A DNA stretch of 64,000 nucleotides, from NCBI RefSeq assembly GCF_028369135.1, contig NZ_JAPWHW010000002.1, positions 202,914 through 266,913 of the forward strand. The letters are read 5' to 3'. This document shows, piece after piece, positions 47,391 to 56,675 of the stretch. A program made the position numbers and the translations under genes. The notes below the pieces were generated by a model. The model ran no database searches and was not told the DNA's origin. It saw only the letters and a program-made list of their open reading frames with translations. Source of the stretch: Roseovarius sp. ZX-A-9 (lineage in GTDB: Bacteria > Pseudomonadota > Alphaproteobacteria > Rhodobacterales > Rhodobacteraceae). How positions within the stretch are numbered: position 1 is the stretch's first letter; each line of letters starts with the position of its first letter.

Positions 47391-50195
47391 TCACTCCTTC
47401 TCTGGCGTGAGGGCCAGCGCAGCGTCGATCGCCTGCCCGGCCTTTTCGGTCATATCTTCCAGCGTCTTCAGCAACGCGGCTGTATCGGGCTGTTCCGTCT
47501 CGCGCAGCACGAACTGCTCCGCTCCGGCACCCAGCTCGGCCGGATCCAGTGGCTTGTCCCCCAGCAGTCGCGCCGCCTGAAGTAACTTCGAGCAAAGCGC
47601 ATAAGCACTCGTCAGCGCCGCCTCGTCAGCGTCGCTGAGCCAACCAATTGCGACACCGGCGCGCAATCCTGCTTCGGTGCGCTGCTCAGCGCTGCCTGCC
47701 AGCAGCGTGCCCGCCTGCCCGATCAGCTCGATCTCCTGCATGCGGCCTCGGCCCAGCTTGGCATCCAGAGGGCCAACAGGCGCCTTGGCCGCACGGATGC
47801 GCGCGCGCATCTCTGCGACCTCTTGCAGCACCTTCTCCCGGTCCTGCGGACGTGCCAGCAGGTCGCGGCGAAACGCCTCCACATCGCGGCCAAGGCCCTC
47901 GTCGCCGGTAATCACCCGCGCCCGCGTCAGCGCCAGATGCTCCCACACCCAGGCCTCGTTGGACTGGTAGTCACGAAACGATGGCCAAGCGGTGGCCACC
48001 GGCCCCTGGTTGCCCGACGGGCGCAGGCGCATGTCCACCTCGTAGAGCCGCCCCTGCGCCATTGGTGCGGTAAGCGCGGTGATCAGCGCCTGGGTGAGGC
48101 GTGCGTAATAGGGCCGCGTCGCCAACGGGCGCGGACCGTCCGACTCTTCGGCCCCGTCCGCGTCGTAGATCACGATCAGATCCAGATCGGACCCGGCATT
48201 GAGCCGTCTGGCCCCCAGCGACCCCATCCCCAGAACCACCGCCCCGCGCCCGGGCGGGGGGCCATGCTTGACCGCGAATTGCCGAGTCACCTCGGGCCAG
48301 AGCGCGGTCAGGATCGCATCCGCCAGATCGGCATAGTGCGCGCCAGCCTCGGCACCCGTAATCAAACCACGCAGGTGGTGCACACCGACGCGAAAGTGCC
48401 ATTCGCGCCGCCAACGCCGCGCCGCGTCCAGCCGCGCCTCATAATCCGACTCTGCGGCAAGCGTCGCCGCCAAAGCCGCCTGCAACGCCGCGGGCTCGGG
48501 CCAAGGGGCGAAGAAATCACCAACAATCACCGCGTCGAACACGGTCGCATTGCGCGACAGGTAGCTGGCCAACTCCGGTGCGGTGCCCACGATATCGATC
48601 AACAGATCAATCAAGTGCGGGTTTGCCTCGAAAAGCGAAAACACCTGAACCCCGGCGGGCAGGCCCGACAGGAATCCGTCGAACGCGACCAGTGCCTCGG
48701 ATGGATTGGACGTTGCCGCCAGCCGGGACAGGATATCAGGGCGTAGCCGACGAAAGATCTCGACCGCGCGGGCAGACCGCAGCGCCGGGTAGCTGGGCCA
48801 GCGCGCAATGACTTCCTGCGGCAAATCGGCGATCTCGTCCGGATCGGACGGGCGCGGCGCGGAATCCCGCTCGGGATCGAAAAAATGTTCGATCATCTCG
48901 TGGACCGCGTTCAACCGCGTGTTAAGCTCATCGCGCAGATCATCGGTCTCGCGCCCCATGAAAGCCGCCAGCCGATCCCATTCTTCGCTCGATTTGGGCA
49001 AATCGTGGGTTTGGCTATCGCGCAGCATCTGCAACCGGTGCTCGACCTCGCGGTGGAACCGGTAGTGATCGGTCAGCGCCTCTGCCGCCTCTTCCGGCAC
49101 CCAGCCCTTGGCGGCCAGCCGTGCCAGCCCATCCAGCGTGCCACGCACGCGCAGGTCCGCATCGCGCCCGCCCGCGATGATCTGCCGGGTCTGGGTAAAG
49201 AATTCGATTTCGCGGATACCGCCGCGACCCAGCTTCATGTTGTGCCCGTCCAGGTCGATCGCCCCTCCCAGCCCCTTGTGGGCGCGTATGCGCAGCCGCA
49301 TGTTATGGGCGTCCTCAATTGCCGCGAAATCCAGATGCCTGCGCCAGACGAACGGCGTCAGAACCTCCAGAAATCGCTCGCCCGCTGCCAGATCGCCCGC
49401 TGCAGGGCGCGCCTTGATATATGCTGCACGCTCCCATGTGCGGCCGAGGCTCTCGTAATAGGTTTCCGCCGTGGCCATCGCCATGCAGACCGGCGTGACC
49501 GACGGATCGGGCCGCAACCGCAGATCGGTGCGAAACACATAACCGTCCTCTGTCCGGTCGCTCAGCAGCGCAGTCATGCGCCGCGTCGCCCGCACGAAAG
49601 AGGCGCGCGCCTCGTGAAAGTCGTCGGGCTCGAACCGGGTCTCGTCAAACAGGCAAATCAGGTCGATGTCAGAGCTGTAATTCAACTCGCCCGCGCCCAT
49701 CTTGCCCATTGCCAGCGTGACCATCCCGCCGCAGGTGGCAATATCGTCCTCGCTTGCGCCGGGCAGCTTGCCGCGCCGGATCTCGGTGCCCACGGTGTCT
49801 TTCATTGCCGCGTCACAGGCCAGATCGGCGAGCCTCGTCAGCGTGCCGGTCACGTCCTCCAGCGGCCAGACACCGGCCAGATCGGCCAGCCCCGCCAGTA
49901 GCGCGATGCGCCGCTTGGCCTGACGCAGGACAGCAGCCAGCGAAGTGCCGCCGCCCGGCACGCCACGCAATGTGGCAAATACTGCATCGCGCGCGGCCTC
50001 GGGGTCCGCCAGCGCGCCGGGCAGCCATTCCGCCTCTTGCTGCATGAGGGCGCGCAAATAAGGGCTGCACCCCGCCGCGCCCTCGATCAGGGCAGCCAGA
50101 TCGCCGGACAGTTCCGGAAAGCGTGCGCTTATCTCGGCGCCGTGATCGGGCTCGAATGGGCGTGGAAGTCGGGTGATACGATTGGCAAAATCCAT
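47391..50195 (-). CDS. glnE: glutamine synthetase adenylyltransferase / deadenylase
   Basis: The 934-residue enzyme turns glutamine synthetase off and on by adding and removing AMP. It has two nucleotidyltransferase domains, each with the G-x-G-x3-G...SD-[IL]-D pattern: MGKMGAGELNYSSDIDLICLFD in the N-terminal (deadenylating) half and GMGSLGARRLNAGSDLDLIVIYD in the C-terminal (adenylating) half. An in-frame extension to 50759 would overlap the divergent YbaK gene, so the ATG at 50195 is taken. PII protein usually controls it. Confidence 0.94.
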   Translation of the reverse strand: MDFANRITRLPRPFEPDHGAEISARFPELSGDLAALIEGAAGCSPYLRALMQQEAEWLPGALADPEAARDAVFATLRGVPGGGTSLAAVLRQAKRRIALLAGLADLAGVWPLEDVTGTLTRLADLACDAAMKDTVGTEIRRGKLPGASEDDIATCGGMVTLAMGKMGAGELNYSSDIDLICLFDETRFEPDDFHEARASFVRATRRMTALLSDRTEDGYVFRTDLRLRPDPSVTPVCMAMATAETYYESLGRTWERAAYIKARPAAGDLAAGERFLEVLTPFVWRRHLDFAAIEDAHNMRLRIRAHKGLGGAIDLDGHNMKLGRGGIREIEFFTQTRQIIAGGRDADLRVRGTLDGLARLAAKGWVPEEAAEALTDHYRFHREVEHRLQMLRDSQTHDLPKSSEEWDRLAAFMGRETDDLRDELNTRLNAVHEMIEHFFDPERDSAPRPSDPDEIADLPQEVIARWPSYPALRSARAVEIFRRLRPDILSRLAATSNPSEALVAFDGFLSGLPAGVQVFSLFEANPHLIDLLIDIVGTAPELASYLSRNATVFDAVIVGDFFAPWPEPAALQAALAATLAAESDYEARLDAARRWRREWHFRVGVHHLRGLITGAEAGAHYADLADAILTALWPEVTRQFAVKHGPPPGRGAVVLGMGSLGARRLNAGSDLDLIVIYDADGAEESDGPRPLATRPYYARLTQALITALTAPMAQGRLYEVDMRLRPSGNQGPVATAWPSFRDYQSNEAWVWEHLALTRARVITGDEGLGRDVEAFRRDLLARPQDREKVLQEVAEMRARIRAAKAPVGPLDAKLGRGRMQEIELIGQAGTLLAGSAEQRTEAGLRAGVAIGWLSDADEAALTSAYALCSKLLQAARLLGDKPLDPAELGAGAEQFVLRETEQPDTAALLKTLEDMTEKAGQAIDAALALTPEKE

Positions 50196-50274
50196 CCGAC
50201 CAGTGATACAAGCCGCGCCGGGCTGGTCAATGGGATGCACGGCACATAAAACGCTGCCCGAAGGAGAACCGTCA

Positions 50275-50742
50275 ATGAGCAAGAGCCTGAAACGTGTGAC
50301 CCGCGCCCTCGCCGAGGCCGGTCTGGATTGCGCACCGCAGGAGATCGGGCAAGCGACCACCGCGCGGATGGCCGCCGATCTGGTGGGCTGCGACATCGAC
50401 CAGATTGCCAAGTCGATCATCTTTGCCGGGGCACAATCAGGTGCGGCCATCCTCTTTATCACCGCAGGTGGAGCGCAGGTCGATCCGGCCCGCGCCAGCG
50501 CGCTTGCGGGCGAAGATTTGGGCAAGGCCGATGCAGCCCTGATCCGGGCGCAGACCGGCTTTGCCATCGGCGGCGTGTCCCCGGTCGGGCATCTGACTCC
50601 GCCGCGCGCCTTCTTCGATCCCCGCCTGATAGCGTTTGACCAGATATGGGCCGCTGCCGGCACGCCGCGCCACGTCTTCGGCGCGCCGCCCAGCGACGTG
50701 CTGCGGATTTCCGGCGCGGAACTGGCGGAATTTACAATTTGA
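50275..50742 (+). CDS. YbaK/EbsC-type aminoacyl-tRNA deacylase domain protein
   Basis: This 155-residue single-domain protein belongs to the YbaK/ProX editing family. Characteristic segments are CDIDQIAKSIIFAG (about 39-52, with the Lys essential in this family), GAAILFITAGGAQVD, TGFAIGGVSPVGHL and AAGTPRHVFGAPPSDVLRISGAEL. Members clear wrongly charged tRNA such as Cys-tRNA-Pro or Ala-tRNA-Pro; the exact substrate is unknown here. It starts behind AAGGAG and is divergent from glnE. Confidence 0.88.
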   Translation: MSKSLKRVTRALAEAGLDCAPQEIGQATTARMAADLVGCDIDQIAKSIIFAGAQSGAAILFITAGGAQVDPARASALAGEDLGKADAALIRAQTGFAIGGVSPVGHLTPPRAFFDPRLIAFDQIWAAAGTPRHVFGAPPSDVLRISGAELAEFTI

Positions 50743-50819
50743 TCCACATGACAGGGCAAGACCGCCGCGCGGCGTCATAGCCTATTGGGGGTGCCGCGCC
50801 TTCCCTGAAATCCCCTCGA

Positions 50820-50836
50820 TGTAAAAAAGATTTACA
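50820..50836 (+). promoter_or_regulatory. palindromic operator candidate 1
   Basis: TGTAAA-AAAGA-TTTACA is a perfect 6-bp inverted repeat, 92-108 bp before the DUF2852 start codon. A matching site with the same spacing lies at 50878-50894. I cannot assign a regulator. Confidence 0.55.
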
Positions 50837-50877
50837 TTCCCTCTTGCACGCGCCGAAAAAGTCACCACCTTTATCAA

Positions 50878-50894
50878 TGTGAAAGGCATTCACA
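50878..50894 (+). promoter_or_regulatory. palindromic operator candidate 2
   Basis: TGTGAA-AGGCA-TTCACA shares the pattern TGTRAA-N5-TTYACA with the site at 50820-50836; centres are 58 bp apart. It lies 34-50 bp before the DUF2852 start codon, overlapping the likely promoter. Confidence 0.55.
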
Positions 50895-50927
50895 TCACAC
50901 AAACTCACCCGAGAAAGGATACACCTG

Positions 50928-51359
50928 ATGACCACCTTCGCCCCTTCTGCCACGGCCGCCCGACAGTCCGGCTTGATGGCATGGCTCTATCGCGCCGAAG
51001 GCTGGCTGGACGCGCGCGGACGTGGCGCATGGATCGCTCTCATGGTTCTGGCTTTCGTCCTTGTCTGGCCCGTCGGCCTCGCCCTTCTCTTCTACATGAT
51101 CTGGAGCAACAAGATGACCTGCAGCAAATCCGGCCGCGCGCGCCACATGCGCCGGCCCCTGTCGATGAGCCAAAGCAGCGGCAATTCCGCCTTTGACGCC
51201 TACCGCGACGAGACTTTGCGCCGTCTGCAGGACGAGCAGGAAAACTTCCAAGCGTTCCTTGAACGTCTGCGCCACGCCAAGGACAAGGCCGAATTCGATC
51301 AATTCATGGAAGATCGCGCCCGCAAGACACGCCAAGACACGGCCCCGCAAGAGGCGTAG
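50928..51359 (+). CDS. DUF2852 membrane protein
   Basis: The 143-residue protein has one or two hydrophobic segments (about residues 35-61; GAWIALMVLAFVLVWPVGLALLFYMIW, the DUF2852 core), a basic stretch (RARHMRRPL), and a C-terminal amphipathic helix (LRRLQDEQENFQAFLERLRHAKDKAEFDQFMEDR). This family is common in alphaproteobacteria and of unknown function. The gene has its own palindromic operators upstream and a terminator hairpin downstream, so it is probably a single regulated transcription unit. Confidence 0.85.
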   Translation: MTTFAPSATAARQSGLMAWLYRAEGWLDARGRGAWIALMVLAFVLVWPVGLALLFYMIWSNKMTCSKSGRARHMRRPLSMSQSSGNSAFDAYRDETLRRLQDEQENFQAFLERLRHAKDKAEFDQFMEDRARKTRQDTAPQEA

Positions 51360-51382
51360 GCCCATCGACGCGCACGCAGTCT

Positions 51383-51400
51383 GGCCCGCTCCGGCGGGCC
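51383..51400 (+). terminator. terminator of the DUF2852 gene
   Basis: GGCCCGC pairs with GCGGGCC over a TCCG loop, 23 bp after the DUF2852 stop, followed by TCTCCTGTCTTT. Confidence 0.65.
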
Positions 51401-51516
51401 TCTCCTGTCTTTGCGGGTGGTTGATCCCACCGCCCCGCCACCTTACCTGATGCAGGCGCCACGCCCGACCAGAACCGACACCACCAGATGACCCCTTATT
51501 ACCGGACCCCATCAGA

Positions 51517-51954
51517 ATGACATGGCACCTGCCCGACCCCGACACGCAGCCCGAATTCTATGCCGATGTGCCCATGAAGCGGCTGATGGCGTGGGTGGTG
51601 GACACGGTGATCATCCTCGCGTTCACGTTTCTGGTAACGCTGTCCACGGCTTTTGTCGGGCTGTTTTTCTTTCCCGTGCTGTTCCTCACTGTCAGCTTTG
51701 TCTACCGGACCGTGACGCTGGCCAACGGCTCTGCGACCTGGGGCATGCGCCTGATGGCGATCGAGTTTCGCACCCTGCGCGGCGAAAAATTCGACCTGCC
51801 GATGGCTGCGCTGCATACGCTCGGCTTTACCTTGTCGTTCGGAATGGTTTTCGTGCAGGCAATCTCGATCATCCTGATGATGACAACAGCGCGCGGACAG
51901 GGGCTGAGCGATCACGTGCTGGGCACAGTTGCCGTAAACCGGCGCGCCGCGTGA
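51517..51954 (+). CDS. RDD-family membrane protein
   Basis: This 145-residue protein has the RDD domain: two or three hydrophobic segments (VVDTVIILAFTFLVTLSTAFVGLFFF near 29-54, FLTVSFVYRTVTLANGSATWGMRLM near 55-85) and the typical GMRLMAIEFR segment. RDD proteins are small integral membrane proteins, some of them Na+/H+ antiporters. The role here is unknown. It is followed by bpt after 115 bp. Confidence 0.83.
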   Translation: MTWHLPDPDTQPEFYADVPMKRLMAWVVDTVIILAFTFLVTLSTAFVGLFFFPVLFLTVSFVYRTVTLANGSATWGMRLMAIEFRTLRGEKFDLPMAALHTLGFTLSFGMVFVQAISIILMMTTARGQGLSDHVLGTVAVNRRAA

Positions 51955-52069
51955 CGGTTTGCCCTGTCGCCCAAGCATGGAAGACAATGCCAATCTGCCC
52001 TTGGCGGATGCGTTTGCGATTGCTATCGTCATGACGAAACATGCGAAATCCACGCTGCGAGCCTCCTGA

Positions 52070-52900
52070 ATGCGCCACACTCTACCGATTGCGCCCCAAT
52101 TCTACGTGACGGCCCCACAGCCCTGCCCCTATCTGGAGGGCCGGATGGAGCGTAAGCTGTTCACAGCGCTTCAGGGCGACAGTGCCCAACGCTTGAATGA
52201 CAAGCTGTCCAAACAGGGCTTTCGCCGGTCACAGAATGTGCTCTACCGCCCGTCCTGTGCAGATTGCGCCGCCTGCATATCGGCGCGCATCAACGTAGCG
52301 GCCTTTACGCCGTCCCGCAGTCAGCGGCGCGTCCTGCGCCGCAATGCCGGGCTGGAACGCCGCGCCACCTCGCCCTGGGCCACGGAAGAGCAATATGCGC
52401 TCTTTCGCACCTATCTGGAAAGCCGCCACGCGACCGGCGGGATGGCCGATATGGATGCGTTCGAATTCGCCGCCATGGTCGAAGAGACGCCTATTCGCAC
52501 CCGCGTCGTGGAGTATGTAGACCAGACCACCGGCGCGCTGACAGCCGTATGTCTGACCGATATACTCGATGACGGGGTCAGCATGGTCTATTCGTTCTTC
52601 GATCCGACCCGAACCCGCGACAGCCTCGGAACGCACGTTATTCTCGATCACGTCTACATCGCCCGCGAAAGCAACCTGCCGCATGTCTATCTCGGCTACT
52701 GGGTGCCGGGCAGCGAAAAGATGGGCTACAAGGCCGGCTTCTCGGGGCTTGAGCTCTATGTTAACGGCGCGTGGGAGCCGATGCGCTCCCCCGAGGATTA
52801 CAGCGCCCAGGCGCACCCGCTGAGCAACGATCCGATCGCCGAGCAGGTCGCTGACATCGCGTTGCCAGACGGAATGCCGATGCGCCCTGACCGGGGCTGA
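52070..52900 (+). CDS. bpt: aspartate/glutamate leucyltransferase (Bpt, bacterial arginyl-transferase family)
   Basis: The 276-residue protein transfers Leu from leucyl-tRNA to proteins with N-terminal Asp or Glu, marking them for ClpAP through the N-degron pathway. Family features are [39 protein letters not shown] (with the Cys cluster in the N-terminal part), and [37 protein letters not shown]. The ATG at 52070 fits the family start [14 protein letters not shown]. Confidence 0.93.
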   Translation: MRHTLPIAPQFYVTAPQPCPYLEGRMERKLFTALQGDSAQRLNDKLSKQGFRRSQNVLYRPSCADCAACISARINVAAFTPSRSQRRVLRRNAGLERRATSPWATEEQYALFRTYLESRHATGGMADMDAFEFAAMVEETPIRTRVVEYVDQTTGALTAVCLTDILDDGVSMVYSFFDPTRTRDSLGTHVILDHVYIARESNLPHVYLGYWVPGSEKMGYKAGFSGLELYVNGAWEPMRSPEDYSAQAHPLSNDPIAEQVADIALPDGMPMRPDRG

Positions 52901-53000
52901 CAGTCTGTCATTGCGGGCCCGTTTCATGGGAATGGAACGCAGTCATCCGTTTTCAGGTAGCTGAGCGTCCGCGATAACCCTCGCGCGGTGTGGTTGGGGC

Positions 53001-53882
53001 TCAGACACTCTCTTTCAGCAGCGCGACCAGCCGCTTCAACTCCTTGGTTGCGCCATGTCTTGGATACTCCAGCACCAGCGCCTTGCCCGTCGACACGCGT
53101 CCGGGCAACGGAGCCACAAGGTCGCCGCGCGCTTGCGCCCCCGCAACCAGCACCTCATGGCCCATCAGCACGCCGGCGCCGCTCTGCGCCTCGGCCATCG
53201 CCAGCGCATAGAGCGAAAACTGCGGACCATCCCCCGCGCCGGGCAGATCGCAGCCCACAGTCTCGGCCCATAGGGCCCAGTCGCCGGCCCAGCTTGCATC
53301 ATGCAGCAATGTCTGCTGCGCCAGATCGCCCGGCACGGCAATCTCTGCCGCCAGCCCGGGCGCGCAAACCGGCAGTATCCTGTCTTCGGTCAGCACGACT
53401 TCCCCCGGACCGCCGGTCGGCATGCGGATGAACAGGCTGAGATCGAACATCTCCCGGTCAAGGTTCGGCGGTGCTTCCAGAGCCGAGACCGAAATGCGCA
53501 GCCCCGGCAGGGCCGCCCGCAACGCAGGCAGACGCGGCGCCAGCCACAGCTGCGCCACGCTGGGCAGCACCGCGATATGCAGGGCCCGCCTGCTGCCCGC
53601 CGCGCGCAAGCTGCGCACCGCCTGCCCCATCCGGTCGAAGGCATCGGTAAACCCCGGCAACAGCGCCGCCCCCGCCGCGCTCAGCCGCACCCCTTGCGAG
53701 CGTCGCTCGAACAGCGGCACACCAGTCCAGTCTTCAAGGCTACGGATATGTTGCGAGATCGCGCCGGGGGTCACACCCAGTTCTTCGGCGGCGGCGGCGA
53801 ACCCACCCAGCCGCGCTGCGGCCTCGAACGCGCGCAACGCGTTGAGTGGCGGCCCCTTGGGGCGCGGTGGTGCAACCGACAT
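53001..53882 (-). CDS. LysR-type regulator (GcvA-like)
   Basis: The 293-residue protein has the LysR helix-turn-helix (LNALRAFEAAARLGGFAAAAEELGVTPGAISQHIRSLEDWTG, about 13-55) and a substrate-binding domain in the rest. LTTRs of this type usually activate a divergent gene; here it faces the SHMT-fold gene across 99 bp. It probably controls that gene and itself. The inducer is unknown. Confidence 0.85.
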   Translation of the reverse strand: MSVAPPRPKGPPLNALRAFEAAARLGGFAAAAEELGVTPGAISQHIRSLEDWTGVPLFERRSQGVRLSAAGAALLPGFTDAFDRMGQAVRSLRAAGSRRALHIAVLPSVAQLWLAPRLPALRAALPGLRISVSALEAPPNLDREMFDLSLFIRMPTGGPGEVVLTEDRILPVCAPGLAAEIAVPGDLAQQTLLHDASWAGDWALWAETVGCDLPGAGDGPQFSLYALAMAEAQSGAGVLMGHEVLVAGAQARGDLVAPLPGRVSTGKALVLEYPRHGATKELKRLVALLKESV

Positions 53883-53981
53883 TTTCTACCCTCAGTTTTT
53901 CTAACGTCATTTTTACATATTCTGGTTTGCGCCGTCAGCCAAGCCGCGCTTTGTTGGCACCAACACATCAGGAGCCTTGCC

Positions 53982-55298
53982 ATGACACTTGCCCCCCGCG
54001 CCTGGGTCCCCGCCCAATGCGAAACCCTCGTCCAGTCCATCGCCACGTGCACCGCCAGCGCCCCCACACCCGACATTGCCACGCGGATCGAAGCGCTGGC
54101 CGAGCAGAACCGCGAGATACACGAGCGCGACTGCTTCAACCTCAACCCGGCGACCAACGTGATGAACCCGCGCGCCGAGGCGCTGTTGGCGTCGGGCATC
54201 GGGTCGCGGCCTTCGCTGGGCTATCCCGGCGATAAATACGAAATGGGGCTGGAGGCCATCGAAGAGATCGAGGTAATCGCGGCTCAGCTCTGCGCCGAGG
54301 TGTTTCAGGCTCGCCACGCCGAAATTCGCGTGCCCTCGGGTGCCATTGCCAATCTCTATGCATTCATGGCGACCTGCAAACCGGGCGACACCATCATCGC
54401 CCCGCCTGCCAGCATCGGCGGCCACGTCACCCACCACACAGCAGGCTGCGCCGGGCTCTACGGGTTGCGGTCGCTGCCCGCCCCGGTCAGCGCCGATGGC
54501 TATACCGTCGATGTGGACGCCCTGCGCACGCTGGCGCACAAGGCCAACCCGGCGCTGATCACCCTGGGCGGCAGCCTCAACCTTTTCGAGCATCCCGTGG
54601 CAGATGTCCGTGCGATTGCAGATGAGGTCGGCGCCAGGCTGCTCTTTGACGCGGCGCACCAGTGCGGCATCATTGCCGGACGCGCCTGGGCCAACCCGCT
54701 GGAGCACGGCGCGCATCTGATGACGATGAGCACATACAAGAGCCTCGGTGGCCCGGCGGGCGGATTGATCGTAACCAATGACGACGTCATGGCCGAGCGG
54801 CTCGATGCCATCGCCTTTCCCGGCATGACAGCCAATTTCGACGCGGCGAAATCCGCCGCACTGGCGATGGGCATGCTGGACTGGCGCGACCATGGCAGCG
54901 CCTATGCAGCCCAGATGATCGCAGTGGCGCAGGCCCTTGCGGCGGCGCTCGCGGATCAGGGTCTGCCGGTCTTTGCCGCCGGGCGCGGCTATACCCAGTC
55001 GCACCAGTTCGCCATCGAGGCGGCGGGTTTCGGCGGCGGTCAGGCTGCATCGAAGACCCTGCGCAAGGCCGGGTTCCTGGCCTGCGGCATCGGCCTGCCG
55101 ATCGATGAGGTGCCCGGCGACATGAACGGGCTGCGCATCGGCACGCCCGAACTGGTCCGCTGGGGTGTGGCGCCCGCCGATGCGCCACAACTTGCCGCGC
55201 TGATCGCACAGGCGCTGCGGGCAAACGACCCCTCGACGCTGGCACCCGAGGTCGCAGCCCTGCGCGCCCGGTTCGACAGGTTGCACTATATCAACTGA
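53982..55298 (+). CDS. serine hydroxymethyltransferase-fold PLP enzyme
   Basis: The 438-residue enzyme belongs to fold-type I PLP enzymes of the GlyA branch. The PLP lysine is K253 in TMSTYKSLGGPAGG, and LLFDAAHQCGIIAG (about 220-234) matches the SHMT D-x-A-H region. It differs from housekeeping GlyA at many places, including GYPGDKYEMG near the N-terminus. It may act on glycine, serine, threonine or a methylserine-type amino acid. The ATG at 53982 follows AGGAG; the open frame continues upstream into the LysR gene but is not real. It is divergent from its probable LysR regulator. Confidence 0.8.
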   Translation: MTLAPRAWVPAQCETLVQSIATCTASAPTPDIATRIEALAEQNREIHERDCFNLNPATNVMNPRAEALLASGIGSRPSLGYPGDKYEMGLEAIEEIEVIAAQLCAEVFQARHAEIRVPSGAIANLYAFMATCKPGDTIIAPPASIGGHVTHHTAGCAGLYGLRSLPAPVSADGYTVDVDALRTLAHKANPALITLGGSLNLFEHPVADVRAIADEVGARLLFDAAHQCGIIAGRAWANPLEHGAHLMTMSTYKSLGGPAGGLIVTNDDVMAERLDAIAFPGMTANFDAAKSAALAMGMLDWRDHGSAYAAQMIAVAQALAAALADQGLPVFAAGRGYTQSHQFAIEAAGFGGGQAASKTLRKAGFLACGIGLPIDEVPGDMNGLRIGTPELVRWGVAPADAPQLAALIAQALRANDPSTLAPEVAALRARFDRLHYIN

Positions 55299-55308
55299 GG
55301 CAAAGCAT

Positions 55309-55335
55309 CTGCGCGCGGGACTATTCTGCGCGCAG
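55309..55335. terminator. hairpin between convergent genes
   Basis: CTGCGCGC pairs with GCGCGCAG across 11 bases, between the SHMT-fold gene and the end of the winged-helix gene, overlapping the last codons of the latter. There is no U tract. Confidence 0.4.
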
Positions 55336-56520
55336 GCAAAACTCCGAAACCGCCTGCATCAATTCGGCCCAGCCGGGCTCTTGTGGCAGCATCACGTGAT
55401 TGCGACCGTCCAGCGTCATAAACCGCGCACCGGGGATCGCGCCCGCAATCCGCTGGCTCTGGGCGATGGGCTGAATGGCGTCGTCGCGCGCGTGGATTAC
55501 CAATGTCGGCGCAAGCACCTCTTCCAGATCATCCGACACATCAAACCGATCCACCGCCATGCGCAGCCCGGCTGCATTCGCAGCCGTTATCGACTGGCTC
55601 TGCACCCGGGCAAAGCTGGCGATCTGCTCGGGCGTGCCATCTGGCATGAACAGCCGGATGAACGCCTGAAAGAACGCGCTCTCTGGCTGTCCCCAGCCCG
55701 CCCGGATAAGCCCCAGAACCGTATTTTCGTCCATCTCGCCGGAGCGTTCGGGGCGCAGCGCGCGGCCCACGGCAAAGCCACCATAAAGCACCATGCGGCT
55801 GACGCGGTCGGGATGGCGCGCGGCAAAGCGGATCGCGACAGGCACCGCCTGTGAGGCAGCGAAAATTGCAAACCGCGCCAGCCCGGCAGCATCGGCCACC
55901 GCCAACAGGTCGCCGACAAAATCATCCAGATCAGTGCGGGCCAGATCGCGCCCGGACAGGCCGGTGCCCCGTTGATCGTAGCGATGCAGCGTAAAATCCC
56001 GCCCCAGCCGCGCCAGCAGCGGTTGCCAGACCGGGCAACGCCAATCCAGTTCCAGATGCGACAACCAATGCCCGACGCGCATGAGCGGCGGGCCGGTCCC
56101 ACTGACGCTGTGGGCGATCAGTGTACCGTCGGCGGCCGTGGCAAACCCGACAGTTGGCGCAGGCCGCGCTGGCGCGGCAGGCTGGGCAGGTAGCGGCCTA
56201 TCCTGCTCGTCCTGTCCCGACACCTCCGGGACCAGTTGAAACCCGCGCTTTGACACGGTGCGGATGACCCGCTGTTCGCGGCCCGTATCGCCAAGTGCTG
56301 TGCGCGCAGCGTTGATCCGCGCGCTGATCGTCGCGTCCGAAATCGCCAGCCCCTGCCAAACCGACTGCACAAGTTGGTCCTTGCTGACCAGTGCGCCGTG
56401 TGCGCGCGCCAGTTCGGTCAGCAGGGCAAAGACCTGCGGCTCCAGATGTACAGGCGCGCCGCCGCGCATGAAGGCGTGGCGCGCCGTGTCTATGGTGCAG
56501 TCACCAAAGCTGTAGATCAT
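55321..56520 (-). CDS. winged-helix/alpha-beta-hydrolase fusion protein
   Basis: The 399-residue protein joins an OmpR/CadC-type winged-helix DNA-binding domain (residues 1-100; LEPQVFALLTELARAHGALVSKDQLVQSVWQG, then ISARINAARTALGD and VSKRGFQLV) to an alpha/beta hydrolase domain (about 125-399). The hydrolase has YDQRGTGLSG, a nucleophile elbow AASQA (S223, where most have GxSxG), D346/D347 in VIHARDDAI, and H375 in DGRNHVML. A regulator sensing a hydrolysable signal is a fair guess. There is no receiver domain and no membrane segment. Confidence 0.8.
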   Translation of the reverse strand: MIYSFGDCTIDTARHAFMRGGAPVHLEPQVFALLTELARAHGALVSKDQLVQSVWQGLAISDATISARINAARTALGDTGREQRVIRTVSKRGFQLVPEVSGQDEQDRPLPAQPAAPARPAPTVGFATAADGTLIAHSVSGTGPPLMRVGHWLSHLELDWRCPVWQPLLARLGRDFTLHRYDQRGTGLSGRDLARTDLDDFVGDLLAVADAAGLARFAIFAASQAVPVAIRFAARHPDRVSRMVLYGGFAVGRALRPERSGEMDENTVLGLIRAGWGQPESAFFQAFIRLFMPDGTPEQIASFARVQSQSITAANAAGLRMAVDRFDVSDDLEEVLAPTLVIHARDDAIQPIAQSQRIAGAIPGARFMTLDGRNHVMLPQEPGWAELMQAVSEFCLRAE

Positions 56521-56675
56521 CGGTCCAGCTAACCGCGTTTTACCGATCCAAGCCACAAAATTCCGGCATTCAGGGGAAATGACGGGAATATCACAAGGCT
56601 TTCTAAAGACCGGCTTCAAGCGCCCTGCACCCGCCCGTGCTTGGATGAAAACATCACAGCAAGGGAGCTCGAGAA

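Noticed and set aside
50196..50759. In-frame N-terminal extension of GlnE by 188 residues
   Set aside because: It would overlap the whole divergent YbaK-domain gene and is not part of the GlnE family; the ATG at 50195 gives the normal length.
53301..53981. In-frame extension of the SHMT-fold enzyme by 227 residues
   Set aside because: It runs through the divergent LysR gene; ATG 53982 with AGGAG is the proper start.
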